Below, piece by piece: positions 1 to 5,737 of a DNA stretch of 8,506 bases. This DNA is from Bacteroidia bacterium (GTDB taxonomy: Bacteria > Bacteroidota > Bacteroidia > Bacteroidales > UBA932). The notes beneath the pieces are model-generated. The model did no database searches. It was not told where the DNA came from and worked only from the letters and a program-made list of their open reading frames with translations. The stretch's first letter is position 1; every line of letters starts with the position of its first letter. The translations under genes were made by a program, and so were the position numbers. The DNA is taken from assembly GCA_025996715.1 (NCBI GenBank), contig BNTQ01000109.1, positions 1 through 8,506 of the forward strand. Direction: 5' to 3'.

Positions 1-49
1 GACCATAAGTCTCTGGTTTTCAACGAGTTATTAAATTAGATATTTTTTT

Positions 50-93
50 AAAAATTGTCTAATTTAAACGTTGGTTTAAATTAGACAATTTTT
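50..93. terminator. Perfect 20-bp AT-rich palindrome, likely bidirectional terminator after the nuclease gene
   Basis: Bases 50-69 and 74-93 are exact reverse complements around the 4-base loop gttg. The outer end of the stem is a run of five A on one side and five T on the other, so a transcript in either direction ends the hairpin in a U run. It begins 23 bases after the nuclease stop codon on the minus strand, the right place for an intrinsic terminator. Only 3 of 20 bases per arm are G or C, which is weak for a terminator. Its exactness and length would also fit a recombination or protein-binding site. A third partial arm (ttaaattaga) lies at 31-40. Confidence 0.6.
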
Positions 94-116
94 GATTTTC
101 ATGCAGCCTTATTGGT

Positions 117-1016
117 TTAGTTTTTTTCTAATTCTGCTATGCGGGCGGTAAGTGCTGCGGCTTGGGCTGCGGCTTTTTCTTTTTCGGCTGCGGCTTTTTC
201 TTTTTCGGTGGTGAGGGCTTGTTGCAATTGCTCGCGCTCGGCTTCGCCCTCACTTCTGCCCTCTATTTTGGCAGTTTCTATCGCGCTCTCCCAGCCCAAT
301 TTGAGGTCAAGCGCCTTGTCGTAAGAACGCTGCTCGCTACGCGACAAATTGTCGTAATCCAAAATTGCACGAACTTTGTCTAAACCTAATGCCGTAAAAC
401 TATCTTCAACGCGGTTGTTTTTCAAATAATAAATCCACTCGTCAAGCGTGTTCTTGGCAACATCGTTGAAATTCGTTACATCCAACAAATAGTATTCAGG
501 ATGCAAATCGCCTGCCTCTATTTTGCCAAAAGCCTTTTGCTGATTGGCAGTAAGCGTCAATATCTTGCCCGTATGCACACCCTTGAAATCGGTTTTGCCG
601 TGATAAATATATTCGTTATCATTATGAAATTCTTTGAAAAAAATAATGCTGATAGAGTATATCTTTCTTATTTCCTTGTACGGATTACCTTGTTGGATGA
701 AGTCAAAGATATTGCGGCTAACACCAAAAAGCACGCGCAACAGATAATCTATTTCAAACTGATATTGCACTTCAATAATCATCAACTCGCCCGTCGCATC
801 CACTGCCAAAATATCTACCCGTGTCTGTTTATCGCCTACCTTATCTTGCTGGCTCTCGCTTTCAAGGATGTTTTCTATCTTTATCCGTCTGCCCAACAAT
901 TCGCTCAAAAAGCCCTCCAAAATATCGTAGTTGGCTTTTTGGCGCAGCAAGCGTTTGAGCGCGTAGTCAAATGACAATACGTAGCGTGCTTCTTTGATAT
1001 GGGTTGAATTTGACAT
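117..1016 (-). CDS. Rpn-family PD-(D/E)XK nuclease / putative transposase (PDDEXK_2)
   Basis: This 299-residue protein has the layout of the recombination-promoting nuclease (Rpn) family, often annotated as 'PD-(D/E)XK nuclease family transposase'. Visible motifs are the N-terminal SFDYALKRLL (residues 15-24, with D17), RVDILA (66-71, catalytic-type D68) and IIEVQ (80-84, E82 and Q84). Glutamine replaces the usual lysine of the ExK motif, as is normal in this family. The C-terminal part (about 250-299) is a charged, alanine-rich coiled coil with two exact copies of the heptad EKEKAAA, typical of the low-complexity tails of these proteins. Characterised Rpn proteins are DNA endonucleases that raise RecA-independent recombination; the role here is inferred. 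The start is ATG; no Shine-Dalgarno is seen. A weak -7-like sequence, TAACCTTTG in minus-strand sense, lies at 1057-1065. The frame is intact with all core motifs, so the gene is probably functional. It stands alone, separated from the regulator upstream by 344 bases. Confidence 0.88.
   Translation of the reverse strand: MSNSTHIKEARYVLSFDYALKRLLRQKANYDILEGFLSELLGRRIKIENILESESQQDKVGDKQTRVDILAVDATGELMIIEVQYQFEIDYLLRVLFGVSRNIFDFIQQGNPYKEIRKIYSISIIFFKEFHNDNEYIYHGKTDFKGVHTGKILTLTANQQKAFGKIEAGDLHPEYYLLDVTNFNDVAKNTLDEWIYYLKNNRVEDSFTALGLDKVRAILDYDNLSRSEQRSYDKALDLKLGWESAIETAKIEGRSEGEAEREQLQQALTTEKEKAAAEKEKAAAQAAALTARIAELEKN
165..206. repeat. Perfect tandem duplication of a 21-base unit inside the nuclease tail
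   Basis: The unit at 165-185 is repeated without a mismatch at 186-206. In the minus-strand frame each copy encodes the heptad EKEKAAA of the coiled-coil tail. Because 21 is a multiple of three, gain or loss of a unit changes the coiled-coil length and keeps the frame. The identity at synonymous positions points to a recent slippage or duplication event. Confidence 0.9.
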
Positions 1017-1133
1017 ATTGTGCTTGTCGCTAAACGTTGTTACAATAACGTGGCTACAAAGGTTAAAAAAGAAAATGATATTACAGATATTTAATGGTAA
1101 AAATTAGAGAAATTTTAAGATTATTTAACTCTA

Positions 1134-1186
1134 AATCGTCTGAACTGTGATTTTCGTATGATTTTTTTGATTAATATGATTTCATA
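1134..1186. repeat. Degenerate TGATTT repeat with a gtctgaactgtg leader
   Basis: After the leader sequence gtctgaactgtg, the core TGATTT/TGATTA recurs at 1148, 1159, 1168 and 1177, spaced 11, 9 and 9 bases. I have a general recollection of similar 'ctgaact.tgatttt..atgattt' tracts between genes in Bacteroidota genomes, but cannot confirm a named family. It lies upstream of the nuclease gene on the minus strand and could be part of its element or an independent intergenic repeat. Confidence 0.5.
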
Positions 1187-1220
1187 TAAATCGGTTAATG
1201 TTTTTTTTGAGGTGCTATTT

Positions 1221-1233
1221 AGCCCGTAGGGCT
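1221..1233. repeat. Short palindrome agccc-gta-gggct
   Basis: A 5-bp GC-rich stem with a 3-base loop, overlapped by a second small palindrome (gctatttagc, 1214-1223). Neither side carries a U run, so a terminator is unlikely. It may be a small REP-like hairpin or chance. Confidence 0.4.
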
Positions 1234-1257
1234 TGCATATCAATAGAAAAACATTTG

Positions 1258-1338
1258 GCAACCGTTGTTATTGCGCGCGGACAGCAACTGTTTTTCAAGG
1301 CATTGTCCTTGCACCGCGCGCCATTATGCGGCGGTTGC
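1258..1338. repeat. 81-nt nested palindrome able to fold as a three-way junction
   Basis: The outer arms gcaaccg (1258-1264) and cggttgc (1332-1338) are exact reverse complements. Inside them the GC-only arms gcgcgcgg (1273-1280) and ccgcgcgc (1314-1321) pair perfectly. Inside those are two further hairpins: acag-caa-ctgt (1281-1291) and caagg-cattgt-ccttg (1296-1311). The element begins 22 bases after the stop codon of the LytTR regulator. A T run follows the outer arm on the plus side (1340-1344), and a second follows within about 10 bases on the minus side. It could be a bulky terminator for the regulator, a REP-like or transposon-end element, or a structured RNA; the sequence does not decide. 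Confidence 0.6.
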
Positions 1339-1360
1339 GTTTTTCCGTAGCAATAAAACC

Positions 1361-2107
1361 TCACAACTTCACAATCTCGCGCAGCAGTTTGTAGCCGGAG
1401 TTGCTGGCGTTGAGTATGCTGCCGCTACGCAAATGTACGTGGTATTTTTCCTTTTCGTAGAGTTCAATTTTCACAATGCGTTCCACGTTCGCAATAAAAG
1501 AGCGGTGGATGCGCACAAATTGTTTTTGAGGCAGGTTGCTCTCAAAGTATTTCATTGTTTTTTCTTTCAAAAAAACGCCATCATCGGTGTGCAAATTCAC
1601 GTAGTCGGCATTGGCTTCAATGTAGTCTATTTTGTCCACCGGAACAATGTGGATTTGGTGCAGGCGTTTCACCGCAATGCGTGTGAGCGACTCGGTAAAA
1701 GCAATGTCGCTGTGGGGCAAGGCGGGCAATGAGGGTGCCACTGCGGTGTCGGCACTTTCAATTTTTTGCACTGCTTTTTGCACCGCAGCATCAAAACGTT
1801 CTTGCGAATAGGGTTTGAGCAAATAGTCGATAGCATTTTGCTCAAAAGCGCGAATGGCATATTGGTCGTAGGCAGTCGAAAAAATAACTTGGGGGGCTTT
1901 GTCCAACAATTCGAGCATCTCAAAACCTGTGAGTTTGGGCATCTGCACATCCAAAAACAGCAGTTGCGGCTCCAATTCTTTAATCAATTTTATGCCGTCA
2001 AAGCCATTGTCGGCTTCGCCCACAACCACTATGTTGGGATAGTTTTGTAGATAATGCTTAATGAGTTGCCGCGCAGGCGCCTCGTCGTCAATAATGATTA
2101 CATTCAT
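1361..2107 (-). CDS. LytTR-family (LytR/AlgR type) response regulator
   Basis: This 248-residue two-domain regulator has an N-terminal receiver domain (about 1-120). All phosphorylation-site residues are present: acidic pair D7-D8, phospho-acceptor D53 in LLFLDVQMP, T78 in FSTAYD, and K98 in YLLKPY. A linker rich in A and P (about 120-138) leads to a C-terminal LytTR DNA-binding domain (about 139-248), including DKIDYIEANADYVNLHT and the RIHRSFIAN signature. The family binds promoter DNA on phosphorylation by a LytS-like sensor kinase. No kinase gene is in the window, so the partner must be encoded elsewhere or beyond it. The start is the ATG at 2107; the frame can be extended two codons to a TTG at 2113, which is less likely. 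It starts 21 bases after the lipoprotein stop codon, so the two are probably co-transcribed. Confidence 0.93.
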   Translation of the reverse strand: MNVIIIDDEAPARQLIKHYLQNYPNIVVVGEADNGFDGIKLIKELEPQLLFLDVQMPKLTGFEMLELLDKAPQVIFSTAYDQYAIRAFEQNAIDYLLKPYSQERFDAAVQKAVQKIESADTAVAPSLPALPHSDIAFTESLTRIAVKRLHQIHIVPVDKIDYIEANADYVNLHTDDGVFLKEKTMKYFESNLPQKQFVRIHRSFIANVERIVKIELYEKEKYHVHLRSGSILNASNSGYKLLREIVKL

Positions 2108-2128
2108 CTGCAAAGGAGTTAAGTATTT

Positions 2129-2932
2129 TTAAACAGCCGCTACATATTCGTTGCGCAGCCCTTCTATTTTGTCCCGCAATTGTTGTGCACCTTTTTTGTC
2201 CAAAGCCTTTTGGTCGGAGATTTCAATAAATAGGCTTTGAATGTCTTTTATTTTCTTTGCAACAGGTTGTATATCAGCATTTTGTGAAGCGTTGAGCAAA
2301 TCCAACAAGGTGTTGAGCGAGGTCAATTGCCGGGCAACAATGGGCAATAAATTTTCGGCATTTTCGCTTGTGGTGGCCAAATATGTGGCAATGTACATTC
2401 CCTCTATCCAAGTGCCGGCAAGCACTAACAGCGACACATCGTCTTGCCCGTTGTTGACCAAAAAACTGTAGGTGTCGTCAAATGAGCGCGAAATAATGCT
2501 AATTACCGTGTCTTTGTTATCAATGTTTTGCTCAATTTGCTGAATGAGCGAATTGTTGATTTGCGTAGAAATGTGGAGGTCATTGGTGAGCGTGTGCAAG
2601 GCTTTGATGTAGTTGCGAGTGGCCTGCTCCAAATTGTAGGTGCTCACATAAGCCAAATCGGCACCATAAATACCGATATTGACGGCTTTTTTGGCATCGG
2701 TCAGGTAGGTGTCCACATTTTCCATGGGGTTGGTAATACCTATCACAAAGGCAGCGCCAGCCTCGTTTATCAAACGAGTTACCTCATAGGCTGTGGGGAT
2801 AGGATAGGTAGTTGGAGCCTGCTCCACAGCAGATTTTGTGCGAAGATTTTTTGGCTGCTTGCCGCCGCAAGCACCGCACATCAACAGTGCCGCAAGGCAC
2901 ACTGATAAAGGAATAGAAAGAAATGTTTTCAT
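2129..2932 (-). CDS. Conserved Bacteroidota lipoprotein of unknown function
   Basis: The 267-residue protein begins with a lipoprotein signal peptide: K2, a hydrophobic stretch at about 4-18, and a lipobox-like CGAC with the probable lipidated cysteine at C22 followed by GGK. The -3 residue is cysteine rather than the usual L/V/I, so the box is atypical; C19 is a poorer candidate because M18 would sit at -1. The mature part is predicted to be mainly helical, with motifs such as YEVTRLINEAGAAF (49-62), GIYGADLAYVSTY (87-99) and GTWIEGMYIATYLA (173-186). I recognise it only as a recurring Bacteroidota lipoprotein family without assigned function. The surface-export acidic motif seen after the cysteine in some Bacteroidota lipoproteins is absent, so a periplasm-facing location is inferred. 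It lies directly downstream of lgt, whose product would lipidate it, with its own candidate -7 box, and directly upstream of the LytTR regulator. Confidence 0.82.
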   Translation of the reverse strand: MKTFLSIPLSVCLAALLMCGACGGKQPKNLRTKSAVEQAPTTYPIPTAYEVTRLINEAGAAFVIGITNPMENVDTYLTDAKKAVNIGIYGADLAYVSTYNLEQATRNYIKALHTLTNDLHISTQINNSLIQQIEQNIDNKDTVISIISRSFDDTYSFLVNNGQDDVSLLVLAGTWIEGMYIATYLATTSENAENLLPIVARQLTSLNTLLDLLNASQNADIQPVAKKIKDIQSLFIEISDQKALDKKGAQQLRDKIEGLRNEYVAAV

Positions 2933-2971
2933 AATAAATAATGTTTGTTAAGGTTTCAAAGTAATTGACCA

Positions 2972-2979
2972 CAAATGTA
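2972..2979 (-). promoter_or_regulatory. Candidate -7 promoter box TACATTTG for the lipoprotein gene
   Basis: In minus-strand sense it matches the Bacteroidota -7 consensus TAnnTTTG exactly and lies 39 bases before the lipoprotein start codon. A TTG element upstream is only about 13 bases away, closer than the usual -33 spacing, so the -33 half is not convincing. Confidence 0.45.
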
Positions 2980-3019
2980 CTACATTTTTTTGCAAAATGA
3001 CTTATATTTTTGAGTGCAT

Positions 3020-3871
3020 CTATTTTTTGGCAGGCGATTTGTACCGAACATTGCCCACAAAAGGTTTGTCGTTTGGAGCGTGGTGAAAAGCGTAGTAGAG
3101 CAAAAAAACTCCCGCCAGCACCAATGGCACGCTCAGCAATTGCCCCATATCCAATCCTATGGCGTTGCGCACAACGGTATCCACATTGCCATCCTGTGTT
3201 TCCTTAATAAATTCAACGAGTATGCGAAATCCAAATATCAATATCATAGCCAGCCCAAACAAAAATCCGCTGCGGTTGCGCAAGGTTTCTCGTTTTTTGT
3301 AAATAAAAAACAGCACACAGAAAATGAGCAAGTAGCCCAGCGATTCGTAGATTTGCGTGGGGTGTTTGGCAATGATTTCGCCATTGCGTGCAAAAATAAA
3401 GCCCCACGGCATAGCGGTTGGCACGCCATAAATCTCAGAGTTCATCAGGTTTCCCAAACGGATGGGAAAACCTGTGAGTGCCACCACTATCACAATGCGG
3501 TCGAGCAACCACAAGTAGCGCATTTTGTATTTTCGGCAAAAAAAGTAAAGCCCCAAAGGCAGTGCCGCAGCCGCTCCGTGCGATGCCAAGCCGCCCTCCC
3601 ACACTTTGAATATGTCAATAGGGTGCGATAGGTAGTATTCGGGCGCGTAAAAAAAACAATGCCCCAGCCGCAATCCTATAATGGTGCTCACAACAGCCCA
3701 CATAGTGAGTTTGTCCAATAAATCGATAGGCAATTTGGCATCTTTGAAAAAGCGTGTGAATACAAGGTAGTCCATTGCAAACGCAATAGCAAACAACAGC
3801 CCATAGTAACGCACCGCCACCGCACCTATCCGAAAAATTTCGGGGTCAATGTTCCACGTAATTGATAGCAT
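3020..3871 (-). CDS. lgt: Prolipoprotein diacylglyceryl transferase (Lgt)
   Basis: Lgt transfers a diacylglyceryl group from phosphatidylglycerol to the lipobox cysteine of prolipoproteins in the inner membrane, the first step of lipoprotein maturation. The 283-residue length is normal and about seven hydrophobic segments are visible. Family motifs are present: GGLASHG with the essential-type histidine H98 (E. coli H103), the Lgt signature IRLGNLMNSEIYG at 137-149 with R138 (E. coli R143), HPTQIYES at 170-177, FRILVEFIKE at 215-224 and MGQLLSVP at 242-249. The start chosen is the ATG at 3871. The frame extends three codons to a TTG at 3880, but family members begin near this methionine, as in MLSITWNIDPEIF. 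A matching -7 box lies 36 bases upstream. The gene after it encodes a lipoprotein. Confidence 0.97.
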   Translation of the reverse strand: MLSITWNIDPEIFRIGAVAVRYYGLLFAIAFAMDYLVFTRFFKDAKLPIDLLDKLTMWAVVSTIIGLRLGHCFFYAPEYYLSHPIDIFKVWEGGLASHGAAAALPLGLYFFCRKYKMRYLWLLDRIVIVVALTGFPIRLGNLMNSEIYGVPTAMPWGFIFARNGEIIAKHPTQIYESLGYLLIFCVLFFIYKKRETLRNRSGFLFGLAMILIFGFRILVEFIKETQDGNVDTVVRNAIGLDMGQLLSVPLVLAGVFLLYYAFHHAPNDKPFVGNVRYKSPAKK

Positions 3872-3907
3872 ATTGCACAATTAAAATTACAAATTTTTGA
3901 CAAATGA

Positions 3908-3915
3908 CAAAGGTA
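3908..3915 (-). promoter_or_regulatory. Candidate -7 promoter box TACCTTTG for lgt
   Basis: In minus-strand sense this is an exact match to TAnnTTTG, 36 bases before the lgt ATG at 3871, giving a predicted 5' leader of about 30 bases. The same octamer occurs before the gene at 6924-7157. No clear TTG -33 element is seen at the expected distance. Confidence 0.6.
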
Positions 3916-3977
3916 CATAAAAAAAATGAATATAAAAAAATGCACTTTTGTTAACATCTGCTGTATTTTAGCACCTG

Positions 3978-4027
3978 TTTCGTTCGTTAAATGTGATATT
4001 TTACACACAAACGGAACGAAATGTGTG
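3978..4027. repeat. Overlapping, mutually exclusive hairpins between the UbiD gene and lgt
   Basis: Arm tttcgttc (3978-3985) pairs with gaacgaaa (4014-4021), extendable by three pairs past a bulge. Arm cacaca (4004-4009) pairs with tgtgtg (4022-4027). The two stems interlock and cannot form together. The region lies about 30 bases after the UbiD stop codon and about 60 bases upstream of the lgt -7 box. No U run follows, so it is not a standard intrinsic terminator; an operator or regulatory leader is possible. Confidence 0.4.
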
Positions 4028-4057
4028 ATAATATAACATTGTAGAAACTGTTTTGAA

Positions 4058-5737
4058 TTACAAAATGGGCAGTGCTATCCTATCCACTGCCTCTTGCACT
4101 GCTTGCGAAGATGCTGCTATGGTGGGCCACTCGCGTGTGTAGGCGGGGTTTTGGCTGGGTAGTTTGGAGGTGGCATCCACGTGCAACTGCCCGTCAATTA
4201 CTTTGCAATCGCGCTCGGGGTCAATGTTGTTGCCCAATAGCCATAGGCAACGAGGCAGGTTGGAGGTGTTCACATCGGCATCAAAAGTTACTACAACCCG
4301 CGCTGTGGCAGCAGGGTCGCCTTTGTGCACAAGGGCAAAGAGTGGCGTTGGCGGGGCAGCGTGTTCTGCTGTGAGGTCAATGCACAACTTGCCGCCGTAG
4401 CCGCACTGCTGCGCTGCGTGGTCGAGCACGTCCAAAGGTCCTTTGCCAAAATAAATATCTTTTGTGGGGTCAAAATGTTGCTCGGCAATTGTCCAAAAAT
4501 TTTTGAAATTTTGAATATCAACATTTTGTGATGTAACCACTAATATCTTGTTGAGCATCATTTGCCCTGCGCCCCATAGTGCATTGGCAACCTTTAATGC
4601 TTGCCCCTCGTAGGTTTTGCAAATTTTTACAAGAGCCAAATTGTGCATCACGCCTTGGGGCGGCATATTCATATCCAACACTTCGGGCAACAATGCCTTG
4701 CGAATGGGAGCCAAAAATATGCGCTCCGAAGCCTTTGCCATCCACGCATCCTCTTGGGGCGGCACGCCCACCAATGTGGCAGGATAAATAGCATCGCGGC
4801 GGTGCGTGATGGCAGTGATGTGAAAGCGCGGGTAGTAGTCGGGCAGCGAATAAAAACCTGTGTGGTCGCCAAAGGGACCTTCCAATGTCAGGTCTTCGTG
4901 CGGGTCAATGTAACCCTCTATCACAAAATCGACATCGGCTGCAACGTAGATGGGCTGTGTGATGCAGCGCACCAAACGCACAGCGCGGCTGCGCAAAAAT
5001 CCTGCCAATAAATACTCATCCACCCCATCGGGCAAAGGAGCAGTGGCGCAATAGGTGTAGATGGGGTCGCCGCCAAGCGTTACCACCACAGGCATTTGTT
5101 GCCCTGCTGCTTGGTATTGTGCAAAGTGCCGCGCGCCGGTTTTGTGCTTGTGCCAATGCATTCCGGTGGCGGCAGCATCCAATACTTGCATACGGTACAT
5201 CCCCACATTGCGAATGCCTGTCTGCAAATCCTGCGTGTGCACCATAGGTAGGGTAATAAAGCGTCCGCCATCGTGCTCCCACGAGGTTGTGATGGGCAAT
5301 AGGTCGAGATTGGGAGTGGGCATCACAACTTGCTGACAAGGCGCGGCAGCGCGGCTATGCCGCGGCAACCACTGTGAGGCTTGTTGCAGGGTGGGCAACA
5401 GTTTCAGTTTGTCCCACAGCGTAATTTTGGGAGATACTATTTGGTCAAAAAATGATTCGATGCGTTGCCGCACATCGTCCAATTGCTGCACGCCCAAGGC
5501 TGCGCACATACGGGCTTCGCTGCCCATCATATTCATTAGTACCGGAAATTGGGTGCCGTTGTTGGCAAACAGCAGCGCCTTGTTGCGAGCAGGGTCTTTG
5601 CTGCATCTGTCCACTATTTCTGCCATTTCAAACGCCGGCGACACCTGCGCAGACACCCGCAGCAGTTCGCCCCTTTGCTCTAATTGGGCAACATAGTGGG
5701 CAAGCGGATTAGTATTTTTTTTCAAATACCCACGCAT
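4058..5737 (-). CDS. UbiD-family prenylated-FMN-dependent decarboxylase
   Basis: The protein is 559 residues from the chosen start, within the family range. It carries the conserved UbiD elements: NVGMYR at 177-182 (binding/catalytic arginine R182), TGMHWHKHKTGARHF at 191-205, EGPFGD at 286-291 with both acidic residues of the E-R-E/D triad, PPQEDAWMAKASERIFL at 326-342, and NIDPERD near the C-terminus. UbiD enzymes remove carboxyl groups from aromatic or unsaturated acids using the prenyl-FMN cofactor made by UbiX. Bacteroidota members are commonly labelled menaquinone-biosynthesis decarboxylases, but substrate cannot be read from sequence and no quinone gene or ubiX is in the window. The open frame runs back to 5839 inside the preceding SPOR gene. 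The ATG at 5737 is preferred because family similarity begins about LAHYVAQLEQRGELLRV (12-28). This still overlaps the SPOR gene by 29 bases, suggesting translational coupling. Confidence 0.92.
   Translation of the reverse strand: MRGYLKKNTNPLAHYVAQLEQRGELLRVSAQVSPAFEMAEIVDRCSKDPARNKALLFANNGTQFPVLMNMMGSEARMCAALGVQQLDDVRQRIESFFDQIVSPKITLWDKLKLLPTLQQASQWLPRHSRAAAPCQQVVMPTPNLDLLPITTSWEHDGGRFITLPMVHTQDLQTGIRNVGMYRMQVLDAAATGMHWHKHKTGARHFAQYQAAGQQMPVVVTLGGDPIYTYCATAPLPDGVDEYLLAGFLRSRAVRLVRCITQPIYVAADVDFVIEGYIDPHEDLTLEGPFGDHTGFYSLPDYYPRFHITAITHRRDAIYPATLVGVPPQEDAWMAKASERIFLAPIRKALLPEVLDMNMPPQGVMHNLALVKICKTYEGQALKVANALWGAGQMMLNKILVVTSQNVDIQNFKNFWTIAEQHFDPTKDIYFGKGPLDVLDHAAQQCGYGGKLCIDLTAEHAAPPTPLFALVHKGDPAATARVVVTFDADVNTSNLPRCLWLLGNNIDPERDCKVIDGQLHVDATSKLPSQNPAYTREWPTIAASSQAVQEAVDRIALPIL

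Larger units (their letters stand above)
1017..1360. other. 344-base non-coding gap with AT-rich and palindromic repeats
   Basis: No credible gene is present on either strand. The part next to the nuclease (about 1050-1215) is very rich in A and T and contains the degenerate TGATTT repeat. It is followed by a short palindrome at 1221-1233 and a GC-rich nested palindrome at 1258-1338 beside the regulator's stop codon. An open frame on the plus strand crossing from here into the regulator is its antisense shadow and has no recognisable protein features. Any nuclease promoter must lie in the low-coordinate end of this gap. Confidence 0.7.

Noticed and set aside
1258..1338. Integron attC site as an explanation of the nested palindrome
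   Set aside because: The outer arms do not carry the RYYYAAC and GTTRRRY core sites, and no integrase or gene cassettes are present.
1265..1732. Open frame of 155 codons on the plus strand
   Set aside because: It is antisense to the well-supported LytTR regulator over most of its length, shows no protein-family features, and its rich F/H/V content is what the reverse of that gene gives.
2112..2117. aaggag on the plus strand, looking like a Shine-Dalgarno site
   Set aside because: No plus-strand gene begins there, and the genes here are on the minus strand and lack Shine-Dalgarno sequences.
3014..3631. Open frame of 205 codons on the plus strand
   Set aside because: It lies entirely antisense to lgt, whose family motifs are unambiguous; the translation has no recognisable domain.
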